A stretch of 21,780 bases of DNA, from NCBI GenBank assembly GCA_023438245.1, contig JAEXRD010000046.1, positions 1-21,780 of the forward strand, given 5' to 3'. This document shows, one piece after another, positions 1 to 8,765 of the stretch (positions are counted from its first letter, which is position 1; each line of letters begins with the position of its first letter). The DNA is from Pseudomonadota bacterium (GTDB taxonomy: Bacteria > Desulfobacterota > Desulfovibrionia > Desulfovibrionales > Desulfovibrionaceae). The notes under the pieces are model-generated. The model was not told where the DNA came from, made no database searches, and worked only from the letters and a program-made list of their open reading frames with translations. The position numbers were made by a program, and so were the translations under genes.

Positions 1-32
1 GTTCCCACCTCGCCCCCGGTTCGTCCCCCGCC

Positions 33-1412
33 TCACGCTTCCAGCGGCAGGATGATGTAGAAGTTGTTGCCCAGGGGCGCGGGTTCGTCGCCGAACAGGC
101 CGCCGTGCAGGTCCACCACCTGTCGCACGAAGGCCAGGCCGTGGCCGGTGCCGTGTTCGGCGCTGGTGCCCGCGCAGCGGAAGCCGGGGGTGAACAGTCC
201 GGGGCGGTCGTCGTCGGGGATGACGGGGCCGGTGGTGAACACGTTGAGCTTGACCCCGGACTGTCCGGGCCCGAAGGCGTCGTGCAGCACGTCCAGGCCG
301 TAGGCCATGAACTTGCGGATGGAGCCGTCGGGCGCGAACACGGCCTGGGTGTATTTGACGGCGTTGGAGAACAGGTTGGCGTACACCTGGGAGATGAGCC
401 CCAGGTCGGCCATGAGGTAGATGGGCAGGTCCGGGATGCCGCCCATGGACAGGTCGATGGCCACGCCCTTGTCCTCCAGGCGCGGGCGGTAGCGGGCCAC
501 CTGCGGGTCCACCACCTGCTTGCGCAGGTTGACCATGCGTTTTTCCAGCACGTAGCGCCCTTCCTCGAAGTGGCGGCGGCGCAGCAGGGTTTCCAGGAAC
601 AGGCTGGTCTGCTCGTAGTGGCGGTTGATCTCCTCGTACTGGGCGCGCAGGCGGGTGTGCAGGAAGTCCAGCCCGGCCAGGAAGGAGGGGCTGGCGTCCT
701 CCGGGGCCTCGGCCAGCAGCTTTTCCAGGGCCTGCACCGAGCCGTTGAGCCGGTTGAAGAACAGCTTGAAGACCATGTTGGGCACGATGACGTTGTGGCC
801 GATGTCGGCCACGAGGTTCTGGATGAAGGCCAGGTGCTCCTTGTTCTTGGCGCGCACGATGCGGTTGTGCAGCTGGAAGCCGATGCGCCGGGCGAACATC
901 TCGTAGAAGGTCTGGCGGTGGGTGGGCAGGTTTGCGCCGTGCTCCAGCTCCAGCCAGCCCAGCAGCCCGCCGGGCAGGTCGTGGCCCAGCAGTTCGGCGG
1001 TGTCGGCCCGGCCGGGAACGGGCAGGAACAGCGACTCGCCGATGCGGGCGGGCTGGGCCGGGGGCTCGGTCTCGGGCAGGCTGGACGGCAGGGCCAGGCA
1101 GCGGGCCAGGCCCCAGGCGCGCGGGCCGGTGCGCAGGTACAGGCGGCAGTTCTCGCCGAAGAAGATGCGCGGCAGCAGCACGCAGCAGGTGAGCAGGTCG
1201 CGGCGGCCGTCGTATTCCGAGGCCAGCTCGAAGAACACCGTGAGCATGCGCTGCTCGTCGATGTCGAAGGCCAGGGCCTCGGAGTCCTCGATCTTCTGGA
1301 GCACGCGGCGCTCCAGGCCCAGGCGGCGCGGCTGGTCGTTCTCCAGGCAGGCGGCGCGGTCGACCGGCCGGGGCGGGTTGATGTCGGGGTGGTCCGTTCT
1401 CCGGGCGGTCAT
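33..1412 (-). CDS. Soluble sensor histidine kinase with degenerate catalytic motifs
   Basis: A 459-aa cytoplasmic protein with no signal peptide or membrane segment. Residues about 40-190 look like a GAF-type sensory region. The dimerisation helix carries H206 in HNVIVP, which keeps the His and the Pro at +5 of the usual HELRTP H-box but nothing between. An ATPase domain follows (about 320-459), with an N-box at 341-354 (N346, N350) and a G2 box GTGHGLAFV (421-429). The G1 box reads TTGPVIP instead of DxGxGIP, so the Asp that normally contacts adenine is absent. It is the last gene of a five-gene operon. Its ATG overlaps the stop of the preceding gene as ATGA, with GGAGG about 6 nt upstream. 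It probably signals to a response regulator encoded nearby. Whether it phosphorylates, or acts as a phosphatase or scaffold, cannot be read from sequence. Confidence 0.85.
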   Translation of the reverse strand: MTARRTDHPDINPPRPVDRAACLENDQPRRLGLERRVLQKIEDSEALAFDIDEQRMLTVFFELASEYDGRRDLLTCCVLLPRIFFGENCRLYLRTGPRAWGLARCLALPSSLPETEPPAQPARIGESLFLPVPGRADTAELLGHDLPGGLLGWLELEHGANLPTHRQTFYEMFARRIGFQLHNRIVRAKNKEHLAFIQNLVADIGHNVIVPNMVFKLFFNRLNGSVQALEKLLAEAPEDASPSFLAGLDFLHTRLRAQYEEINRHYEQTSLFLETLLRRRHFEEGRYVLEKRMVNLRKQVVDPQVARYRPRLEDKGVAIDLSMGGIPDLPIYLMADLGLISQVYANLFSNAVKYTQAVFAPDGSIRKFMAYGLDVLHDAFGPGQSGVKLNVFTTGPVIPDDDRPGLFTPGFRCAGTSAEHGTGHGLAFVRQVVDLHGGLFGDEPAPLGNNFYIILPLEA

Positions 1413-2260
1413 GGGCGTCCTCCGGGGGGCTTGGGGGGAAGCAGGGGAGAGGCGTTGACGTCGGGCAGGCCCAGCACCTCGCGGCGGATGTCCATGCCGC
1501 GCAGTTCCTCGCCCTCCAGGGCGAAGTCCCAGGTCCAGCGGCGCGCGCCGGGCAGGTTCGCCAGGTGCTGCCCCTCGCCGCAGAGCAGGTCCACCTCGTG
1601 GCCCTCGTCCAGGTCGGAGTCCTGCATGGGCAGGGCGTGCTCCACGGTGTCGGTGAGGAGGCAGGCCGGGCAGTCCAGGCGGGACAGCCAGCGCAGGTGC
1701 GCGCGGACGATGGCCGCGGCGATGGCGTCGAGCGTGTCTTCCGGCAGGCCCTGGCCGCGGATTTTGCGCAGCACGAACAGCGGCAGCTGCGAGAGCAGGT
1801 TGGCCGAGCAGGCGAAATCCAGGTTCTCGATGAGGTCGGGCGGGTCAAGCGCCAGGCGCACTTCGGGCACGGCCTCGGGGCTGGTCGGCGGATCGTCCAG
1901 GCAGCCGGTGAGGTCGCGGACGAGCAGCTCCACGTTGCCCAGTTCGCGCGCGGCGCGGGCCACCGACGGCGGGAAGGCCATGTCCACCAGCACCACGCGG
2001 GCGAACAGCGCGGCGATCTCGCCGAGCGGCACCTCCAGCAGCAGGCCCGGCCCGGCGATGAGCGCGGTGCGGCGGCGCTCCTGCGGGCAGGCGCGGGCGG
2101 CGTCCAGCATGAGCGCGCGCGCTTTCTTCAGGTGCGGCGCCCAGTCCTCGGCGCGGCGGGCGTGGCGGGCCTGCATGGCCACCAGCTCGGCCAGGTGGCC
2201 GTGGGTGTCGCGCTGGCCGGAGAGCCTGGCGGCGGCGTATTTGAGCGTTTCCGAAAGCAC
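1409..2260 (-). CDS. Methyltransferase-fold protein of unknown function
   Basis: A 283-aa soluble protein. I choose the GTG at 2260 because AGGAGG lies 4 nt upstream; the frame stays open to 2320, but that start would overlap the previous gene and has no better ribosome site. Residues 65-94 resemble strand 1, the glycine loop and strand 2 of a class I SAM-binding Rossmann fold (IAGPGLLLE, then VVLVDMAF with acidic D93). Residues 148-160 (DFACSANLLSQLP) resemble the strand 4 region of such methyltransferases. The classic D/ExGxGxG motif is reduced to GPG, so activity is not assured. The C-terminal third contains a CPAC pair (C197, C200) and is not recognisable. It sits between a rubrerythrin-like gene and a histidine kinase and overlaps the latter by 4 nt. 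The substrate is unknown. Confidence 0.7.
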   Translation of the reverse strand: MLSETLKYAAARLSGQRDTHGHLAELVAMQARHARRAEDWAPHLKKARALMLDAARACPQERRRTALIAGPGLLLEVPLGEIAALFARVVLVDMAFPPSVARAARELGNVELLVRDLTGCLDDPPTSPEAVPEVRLALDPPDLIENLDFACSANLLSQLPLFVLRKIRGQGLPEDTLDAIAAAIVRAHLRWLSRLDCPACLLTDTVEHALPMQDSDLDEGHEVDLLCGEGQHLANLPGARRWTWDFALEGEELRGMDIRREVLGLPDVNASPLLPPKPPGGRP

Positions 2261-2277
2261 CGCGCCTCCTCGGGGGT

Positions 2278-2784
2278 CTAGATCTCCACGCGCTGGAACT
2301 TCTCCGGCACGGCCTGGCACACCGGGCAGCGGCCAAGCTGCTCGCCCTCCGCGCCCGCGTGCCCGCCGACGTGGATGTAGCCGCAGATGGAGCAGACGTG
2401 CATGTCGCCCGGCTCCGTCCTATCGGCCAGGTCCCGGTGGCTCTTGAGGGTGCGGGCCATCTGGGTCAAGAGCGCGGCGGAGGCCTTGTCGCAGCAGGCC
2501 CCGTCGGCCCATCCGGCCATGTCGGCGGAGAGCTCGCGGGCCTCCAGCAGGGCCTCGGCGCGGTTTTTGGCCGTGTCCTCGATCCTGCCGCGCAGGAACA
2601 TCAGGGCCTTCCTGGCGTGCACGTCCTGGGCCTCGGCCAGGGCGGCGAACATCAGCGCCGCGGCGCGGTCGCCCTCCTGGGCGGCCTTCTGGGAGCGCAC
2701 GCGGTTTTTGGCGGCGGTCAGGCTCTGGCGCAGGAAGGCCTGGGCCAGGCCGGAGATGTCGGCGTCATGGGGGCAGGTGGTCAT
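2278..2784 (-). CDS. Rubrerythrin-like protein with rubredoxin domain and degraded diiron site
   Basis: A 168-aa protein with a ferritin-like helical part (about 8-120) and a C-terminal rubredoxin-type iron site: CSICGY (C131, C134) and CPVC (C153, C156). Rubrerythrins normally use a carboxylate-bridged diiron centre to reduce peroxide, with the rubredoxin site passing electrons. Here the framework AKNR and VHARK is recognisable, and H56 and H116 remain. The glutamate expected before AKNR is L22, the one three residues before H56 is Q53, and the one three residues before H116 is L113. The diiron centre is therefore probably lost or altered while the rubredoxin site is intact. An electron-transfer or redox-sensing role fits its place between a hybrid kinase (22 bp upstream) and a methyltransferase-like gene (17 bp downstream). 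AAGGAG stands 6 nt before the ATG. Confidence 0.85.
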   Translation of the reverse strand: MTTCPHDADISGLAQAFLRQSLTAAKNRVRSQKAAQEGDRAAALMFAALAEAQDVHARKALMFLRGRIEDTAKNRAEALLEARELSADMAGWADGACCDKASAALLTQMARTLKSHRDLADRTEPGDMHVCSICGYIHVGGHAGAEGEQLGRCPVCQAVPEKFQRVEI

Positions 2785-2806
2785 GGGGGGCTCCTTGGCG
2801 TTTTGG

Positions 2807-5800
2807 TTACTGTGCGGGCGGCTGGGGCCGGGCCAGGGCCAGGCGCACGGCCTCGGCCAGCTCGCTCATGGAATAGGGCTTGGGCAGCAGCACGCCGCCC
2901 AGGGCGGTCAGCCGTTCCTGCGGGATGCTCTCGGCGTGGCCGGAGGAGAGCACCAGCGGCACGGCGGGGTTGACGGCGCGCAGGCGCTCGGCCAGGTCCG
3001 CGCCGGACATGCCGGGCATGTTCTGGTCGCTCACCACCAGGTCGAACTGTTCGGGCGCGGCCTGGAAGCGCTCCAGGGCCTCCTGCGGGCCTGGCAGGAC
3101 GCAGACCTCGTAGCCCAGCCCGCCCAGGGTCAGGGCGGCCAGGTCCAGGATGTCGGGCTCGTCGTCCACGAACAGGATGCGGCCCCGGCCCCCGCGACGA
3201 GCCCCCGGCAGGCCCGCCGGGAGCTCCGCGCTGGAGGAGCCCTGGGTGGAGGGCAGCAGCGCCGTGAAGCGCGCGCCGCCTTCGGGCAGGTTCTCCGCGC
3301 TGACGGTGCCGCCCAGCGAGCTGATGATGCCGTGCACCACGGCCAGCCCCAGGCCGGTGCCCTCGCCCGGCCCCTTGGTGGTGAAGAAGGGGTCGAAGAT
3401 GCGGGGCAGGTTCTCCGGGGGGATGCCCGGCCCGTCGTCCTCCACGGAGAGCGCCAGGAAGCGGCCCCGGAGCGGGGAGCCGTCCGGTGCGGCGTCGTCC
3501 CCGTCCAGCTTGTGGCAGGCGGTGGCCACGCGGATGGTGCCGCCGCGCTGGCGCAGGGCCTGGGCGGCGTTGGTGCACAGGTTCATGACGATCTGGTGGA
3601 TCTGGGCTGCGTCGGCCATGACGCAGCAGCCCGCGGCCCCGGTCTCGGCACGCAGGGTCACGTTCTTGGGCAGGGTGGCCTCCATGAGCTTCAGGGCCTC
3701 GGCCACCGTGGCGTCGCAGGGCAGCAGGGCGCGCTCGGTTTCGCCCCGGCGCGAGAAGGTCAGGATCTGGCGCACCAGTTCCTTGGCCCGGCGGCTGGCC
3801 CGCAGCACGCGCTCCATGCTCTGGCGGGCGCGGCCCTCGCCGGAGCGCTCCTCCGGGCCGGTGGGCGGGCAGTCGGCCAGGGCCAGCTCGGTGAAGCCCA
3901 TGATGGAGGCCAGGATGTTGTTGAAGTCGTGGGCGATGCCCCCGGCCAGGGTGCCCAGGGCCTCCATCTTCTGGGCCTGCCAGAGCTGGCGCTCCAGCCG
4001 CCGGGTCTCGGTGACGTCGCGGCACAGGGCCACGTAGCTGGTCACGCCCCCATCGGCCCCGCGCACGGCGGAAACGGTGAGCTCGGCCTCCACCATGGCC
4101 CCGCCGGGTGTGCGGAAGCTGGCGTTGCCACGCCAGGTGCCGTCGCGCGCGCTTAGGTGCAGCATGGACTCGGCGTGGCCCATCTCCTCCCCGGCCAGCT
4201 CCAGTATGGAGCGGCAGACGGCTTGCTCCCCGGCGGCCTGCTTTCCGGTTCCGGGCGCGCCGGTCATGCGGTCGAAGGCCGGGTTGCGGAACACGATGAG
4301 CCCCTCGGGGTCGGTGACCACCACGCCCTCGGCGGTTTCGTCGATGGCCTGGCGCAGGCGCACGAGCTCCTGCTGGGCCAGCATGCGCGCGGTGATGTCC
4401 ATGCCCACGCTCTGGTAGGCCAGCACCTGGCCCGTGGCGTCGAACACGGCGCGGTCGGTCCAGCTCTGCCAGGCCAGGGTTCCCTCCCCGGTGATGACCT
4501 GGTGCTCGTAGGAGCGGGTCGGGTGCTCGGGGCTGAGGCTGTCCAGGTGGACGCGGATGGCCGCGTGCTCCTCCCGGGGGATGAGGTCGAGGAAGCTGGC
4601 GCCGACGATCTGGTCCGCCGCCTTGCCGAAGGCCCGGCAATAGGCTTCGTTGGCGTAGGTGATCTCCCCGCCGGGCAGGAAGCGGCAGATGAGCGCAGGG
4701 GAGTCCTCGGCCAGGGCGCGGAACTTCTCCTCGCTCTGGGCCAGGGCGCGCTCGGCCCTCCTGCGCTCGGTGATGTCGATGGCGAAGACGAGCAGGCCGG
4801 TGATGCGGCCCTCGCGCCAGAGCAGGGAGCTCTGGGCGGAGACGAACAGCGGCCGCCTGTCCTTGGCCAGCAGCCGGGCCTCGTGCCTGCGCTTGAGCGG
4901 AACCCCCCCCGCCATGAGCTGGGCGTGGCGGCCCTTGGCGTGGGCGGCCTCCGCCGGGGGGCGGGTCAGGTCGTACCAGTTGCGGCCCAGGGCCTCCGCC
5001 GGGGTGAAGCCGGTGATCTCCGCGGCCGCGGCGTTGAACATGGTGACGGTGCCGTCCGTGTCCAGGCTCACGGCCATGGCGTTGGCGTTCTGGATGAGGT
5101 CCTCGGCGTAGGTCTTGGCCTGGCGCAGCTCCTGGGCGTCCTGCCGGGCCTGCACGATGCGCCACAGGCCGGAGAGGAAGAGCTGGAGCTGGCGGGCGTC
5201 GGCCTCGTCGTAGGGTTCGAGCTTGTTGCCCACGCCCATGACGGCCACCGCCTCGCCCTCGTGCAGCAGGGGCACGGACATGTAGCGCGTCACCGGGGCG
5301 TGGCCCTCGGGCAGTTCCCCGCGGTCGGGGTGGGCCGCGTAGTCGTTGGCGATGAACGGGGCCCTGGTCTCCAGGCATTTGGCCCACAGCCCGTTCCAGC
5401 CGGAAGCGGGCGCATGGATCTCCGGCCCGACCGCGGCGCACAGGCGCTGGGCCTCGCGCGACCAGCGGAAGCGCCCGGACTCGGGCGTGCCGGGGGCCAG
5501 GAAGCAGAGGAAGCCCATCTGGCTGCCGGTGAGCCGCACGCCCTCCTCCAGGGCGAAGGCCATGACCTCCTCGGTGTCGGCCTCCTCCATGTGCGCCAGG
5601 GTGAGCAGGGAGTTCAGGCGGTCCTCGGTGAGGCGCAGGGTGTTCATGGCGCGGTCGCGCTCGGCCAGGGCCTTGGAGAGCCTGCGGTTGACCTGGAGCA
5701 CGGAGTGGTAGCGCCAGCCCAGCAGCATGCCGGTGACGACCAGGCCCAGGCCCACCACCACCCAGGCCAGCCTCTGGGGCGGCGCTGGCCGTGCCGCGAC

Positions 5801-6589
5801 CGGGTGCCAGCGGGCGTAGAGCTTGTTGAACTCCTCCGTGGCCCGGAAGCGCTCCAGGGCCTCGTCCAGCTCGCGGGCCAGCTCCGGCCTGTCCTGGCGC
5901 ACGGCGAAGCCCCGTCCCACCTCGAACAGCGGGCGCGCGCCGGTGGTCAGCGAATCGGGCATGTTCGCGGCCTGCAGCGCGTGCTGAACCAGCGCCGTCT
6001 GGTAGATCAGCACGTCCGTCTCGCCGGAGAGGGTGTGGAAGATGGCGTCGGCCAGGGTGTCCACCACCTGGATGTGGATCTCGGGCTGGCTGGCCAGGTA
6101 CTCCTCGGCGATGGTGCCGCGCACCAGGGCCACGCGCTTGCCCACCAGGTCCAGGCGCGTCTCCACCGGGCGCGAGGTGGCCCGGAAGAAGATGTGCACG
6201 GGCTGGAACTCGAAGGGGGCGGTGAACAGGAAGTCGAGCCTGCGCCCGGGGCTTGCGCCCATGCCGGGCACGATGTCGGCATCGCCGGAGCGCAGGGCCT
6301 CCGCGGCGCCAGCCATGTCCGGGGTGACGATGAAGTGCAGGCGGTACCCGGCCAGCTCGGCCACGCGCGTGGCCAGCTCCACGGAGAACCCGGCGGGCTG
6401 GCCCGCGGGAGTGAGGGGGAACAGCGGCGGGAAATTGGCCGGAATGGCCGCCAGCAGGAGCCTGGGCTCCTGCTGGGCCAGCGCGCGGCCGGCGCCCGGG
6501 GCCAGCAGGGCCAGCAGGGCCAGCAGAACCGGGGCCAGCGCGCGCATCGCGGCGACGGCCTGTCCGAACGGCTGCGCCAGGCTGGCCAC
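2807..6589 (-). CDS. Hybrid sensor histidine kinase: periplasmic SBP domain, GAF, three PAS, kinase, receiver
   Basis: A 1260-aa inner-membrane protein. Domain order: signal sequence (about 1-39, ending ALA), periplasmic family 3 solute-binding domain (about 43-262), one membrane helix (about 273-292), GAF (about 325-480), three PAS domains (about 490-610, 620-735, 745-865), HisKA with H887 in GIAHDFN, HATPase (N-box around N1003/N1007, G1 DDGPGIP 1051-1057, G2 TGLGLAVV), and a C-terminal receiver with D1142/D1143, phosphoacceptor D1188 and K1237. All key kinase and receiver residues are present. The solute-binding domain suggests that a small periplasmic ligand such as an amino acid is sensed; the ligand cannot be assigned. 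I take the GTG at 6589, which has GGAG 8 nt upstream; the ATG at 6547 would cut into the signal sequence and has no ribosome site. It lies 21 bp after a single-domain response regulator, its likely partner. Confidence 0.93.
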   Translation of the reverse strand: MASLAQPFGQAVAAMRALAPVLLALLALLAPGAGRALAQQEPRLLLAAIPANFPPLFPLTPAGQPAGFSVELATRVAELAGYRLHFIVTPDMAGAAEALRSGDADIVPGMGASPGRRLDFLFTAPFEFQPVHIFFRATSRPVETRLDLVGKRVALVRGTIAEEYLASQPEIHIQVVDTLADAIFHTLSGETDVLIYQTALVQHALQAANMPDSLTTGARPLFEVGRGFAVRQDRPELARELDEALERFRATEEFNKLYARWHPVAARPAPPQRLAWVVVGLGLVVTGMLLGWRYHSVLQVNRRLSKALAERDRAMNTLRLTEDRLNSLLTLAHMEEADTEEVMAFALEEGVRLTGSQMGFLCFLAPGTPESGRFRWSREAQRLCAAVGPEIHAPASGWNGLWAKCLETRAPFIANDYAAHPDRGELPEGHAPVTRYMSVPLLHEGEAVAVMGVGNKLEPYDEADARQLQLFLSGLWRIVQARQDAQELRQAKTYAEDLIQNANAMAVSLDTDGTVTMFNAAAAEITGFTPAEALGRNWYDLTRPPAEAAHAKGRHAQLMAGGVPLKRRHEARLLAKDRRPLFVSAQSSLLWREGRITGLLVFAIDITERRRAERALAQSEEKFRALAEDSPALICRFLPGGEITYANEAYCRAFGKAADQIVGASFLDLIPREEHAAIRVHLDSLSPEHPTRSYEHQVITGEGTLAWQSWTDRAVFDATGQVLAYQSVGMDITARMLAQQELVRLRQAIDETAEGVVVTDPEGLIVFRNPAFDRMTGAPGTGKQAAGEQAVCRSILELAGEEMGHAESMLHLSARDGTWRGNASFRTPGGAMVEAELTVSAVRGADGGVTSYVALCRDVTETRRLERQLWQAQKMEALGTLAGGIAHDFNNILASIMGFTELALADCPPTGPEERSGEGRARQSMERVLRASRRAKELVRQILTFSRRGETERALLPCDATVAEALKLMEATLPKNVTLRAETGAAGCCVMADAAQIHQIVMNLCTNAAQALRQRGGTIRVATACHKLDGDDAAPDGSPLRGRFLALSVEDDGPGIPPENLPRIFDPFFTTKGPGEGTGLGLAVVHGIISSLGGTVSAENLPEGGARFTALLPSTQGSSSAELPAGLPGARRGGRGRILFVDDEPDILDLAALTLGGLGYEVCVLPGPQEALERFQAAPEQFDLVVSDQNMPGMSGADLAERLRAVNPAVPLVLSSGHAESIPQERLTALGGVLLPKPYSMSELAEAVRLALARPQPPAQ
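4903..4910 (-). repeat. G8 homopolymer inside the hybrid kinase gene
   Basis: Eight consecutive C on the given strand (G8 in the coding sense) encode the glycines of MAGGVP around residue 561, at the end of the first PAS domain. A slip of one base here would truncate the kinase after the sensor and GAF region. The frame is intact in this sequence. Confidence 0.6.
6501..6526 (-). repeat. Nine-base tandem repeat in the signal-sequence codons
   Basis: The unit GCCAGCAGG occurs almost three times in succession. In the coding sense it spells the Leu-Ala-Leu core of the hybrid kinase signal sequence (about residues 23-30). It stays in frame if copies are gained or lost, so the hydrophobic core could vary in length. 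It may equally be simple codon preference. Confidence 0.5.
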
Positions 6590-6610
6590 GGGGGGTGCTC
6601 CGGCCCGGCG

Positions 6611-6976
6611 CTATTTCAGCGCGCGGTTGACGTATTCCTGCAAAGTCTCCACCACCACGGGCTTGGCCATGAACCACGTGGCGCCGATGCCCAGCAGGTT
6701 CGAGATGTCGCCCATGCCCAGGAAGGCGGACATGATGACGATGGGCAGGGCCCGGAAGCGCTCGTCGGCGCGGATGGTGCGGATGAGGGTGCTGCCGTCC
6801 ATGCCGGGCATCATGATGTCCGTGATGAGCATGTTGAAGTTGTTCTCGGCGTTGAGGCTCTCCCAGGCGTGGCGCCCGTTGGGGCTGACGAAGGGGACGT
6901 GGCCCATGCGCTCCACCACGGTGGCGACGAAGCGCTGCGACAGGGGGTCGTCTTCGGCGATGAGTATCTTGGCCAT
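6611..6976 (-). CDS. Single-domain response regulator (CheY-like receiver)
   Basis: A 121-aa stand-alone receiver domain with no output domain. The acidic pocket is EDD (residues 8-10), the phosphoacceptor is D53 in ITDIMMPGMDG, the conserved Ser is in IMSA (residue 83), and the conserved Lys is K105 in MAKP. All switch residues are present, so it should accept a phosphate and act by protein contact or as a phosphorelay intermediate. It is the first gene of the signalling operon and ends 21 bp before the hybrid kinase, which is its likely partner. GGAGT lies 7 nt before the ATG. The 195-bp upstream gap contains a sigma-54-like box. Confidence 0.93.
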   Translation of the reverse strand: MAKILIAEDDPLSQRFVATVVERMGHVPFVSPNGRHAWESLNAENNFNMLITDIMMPGMDGSTLIRTIRADERFRALPIVIMSAFLGMGDISNLLGIGATWFMAKPVVVETLQEYVNRALK

Positions 6977-7052
6977 GGCGTGGACTCCGAGTGGCTTGGC
7001 TGTGCCGGGATCAGTGACCGATTGGATAGTGAATACGCCAAAGATTTATAAA

Positions 7053-7068
7053 ATCAAGAACTGTTCCA
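7053..7068 (-). promoter_or_regulatory. Possible sigma-54 (-24/-12) promoter of the signalling operon
   Basis: On the minus strand the sequence TGGAACAGTTCTTGAT matches the sigma-54 pattern TGGCACG-N4-TTGCW in length and at most positions. It is preceded by AATAC, which fits mrNrY. The mismatch that matters is A instead of C after the -12 G. The predicted start near 7042 would give a leader of about 66 nt before the receiver gene. The site sits in an AT-rich patch that stands out from the surrounding GC-rich DNA. A near-identical box is found at 8766-8781 on the other side of the adjacent sigma-54 activator gene. Confidence 0.4.
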
Positions 7069-7144
7069 GTATTCCAAATCTTCAGCGTTCCTACGTGCCG
7101 TCGACAGTATTGTGGGCCGCAGGGGCGCGCGGGCCGGGGCCTTG

Positions 7145-7161
7145 TTCCGGAAAAACCGGAA
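7145..7161. repeat. Perfect hairpin just after the NtrC-type gene
   Basis: TTCCGG-AAAAA-CCGGAA is a perfect 6-bp inverted repeat with a 5-nt loop, starting 11 bp past the stop of the sigma-54 activator gene. Neither direction has a T-tract after the stem, so it is at best a weak terminator. Its CCGG-N5-CCGG core recurs upstream of the same gene (8646-8660), so a protein-binding dyad is another reading. Confidence 0.5.
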
Positions 7162-7171
7162 AGACGAGGAA

Positions 7172-8629
<1,458 letters not shown>

Positions 8630-8645
8630 GGGGGGCTCCTCATTT

Positions 8646-8660
8646 TCCGGTTTGGCCGGA
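8646..8660. repeat. CCGG-N5-CCGG dyad in the leader of the NtrC-type gene
   Basis: TCCGG-TTTGG-CCGGA is a perfect inverted repeat 17 bp before the regulator's start codon, followed 3 bp later by a further TTCCGGA. A similar dyad follows the same gene at 7145-7161. Autoregulatory operator or leader hairpin are both possible. Confidence 0.45.
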
Positions 8661-8674
8661 GGATTCCGGAGAAA

Positions 8675-8716
8675 GCATACGGCGGAGGGCGGCCATTTGC
8701 AAGCGGCGGCGTATGC
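8675..8716. repeat. Seven-base inverted repeat GCATACG / CGTATGC
   Basis: GCATACG (8675-8681) and CGTATGC (8710-8716) are perfect reverse complements separated by 28 bp, in the untranslated region between the regulator gene and the AT-rich promoter patch. They could form a binding-site pair for the NtrC-type activator, upstream of the plus-strand sigma-54-like box, or a leader stem. Confidence 0.4.
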
Positions 8717-8735
8717 CGATGAGGTAACCGGCTGG

Positions 8736-8764
8736 AATTTAAGGGATGGAAAAATTCAGTCGAA
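8736..8764 (-). promoter_or_regulatory. Weak candidate sigma-70 promoter for the NtrC-type gene
   Basis: On the minus strand TTCGAC and TAAATT are separated by 17 bp in the only AT-rich patch of this gap. Each hexamer matches the consensus imperfectly. The implied leader is about 100 nt. It abuts the plus-strand sigma-54-like box, so the two would be divergent. Confidence 0.25.
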
Positions 8765-8765
8765 T

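Noticed and set aside
105..2447. 780-codon open frame on the plus strand
   Set aside because: It runs antisense through three convincing minus-strand genes, is rich in Gly/Val/Gln/His in the way typical of antisense frames of GC-rich genes, and matches no family.
2781..6677. 1298-codon minus-strand open frame overlapping the hybrid kinase
   Set aside because: Alternative frame with extreme Pro/Arg/Gly content and no motifs; the overlapping frame has signal sequence, sensor, PAS, kinase and receiver.
4157..7051. 964-codon plus-strand open frame
   Set aside because: Shadow of the hybrid kinase and receiver genes, which have complete motif sets on the other strand.
7145..7161. Intrinsic terminator of the NtrC-type gene
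   Set aside because: A 6-bp stem without a following T-tract in either direction; kept only as an inverted repeat.
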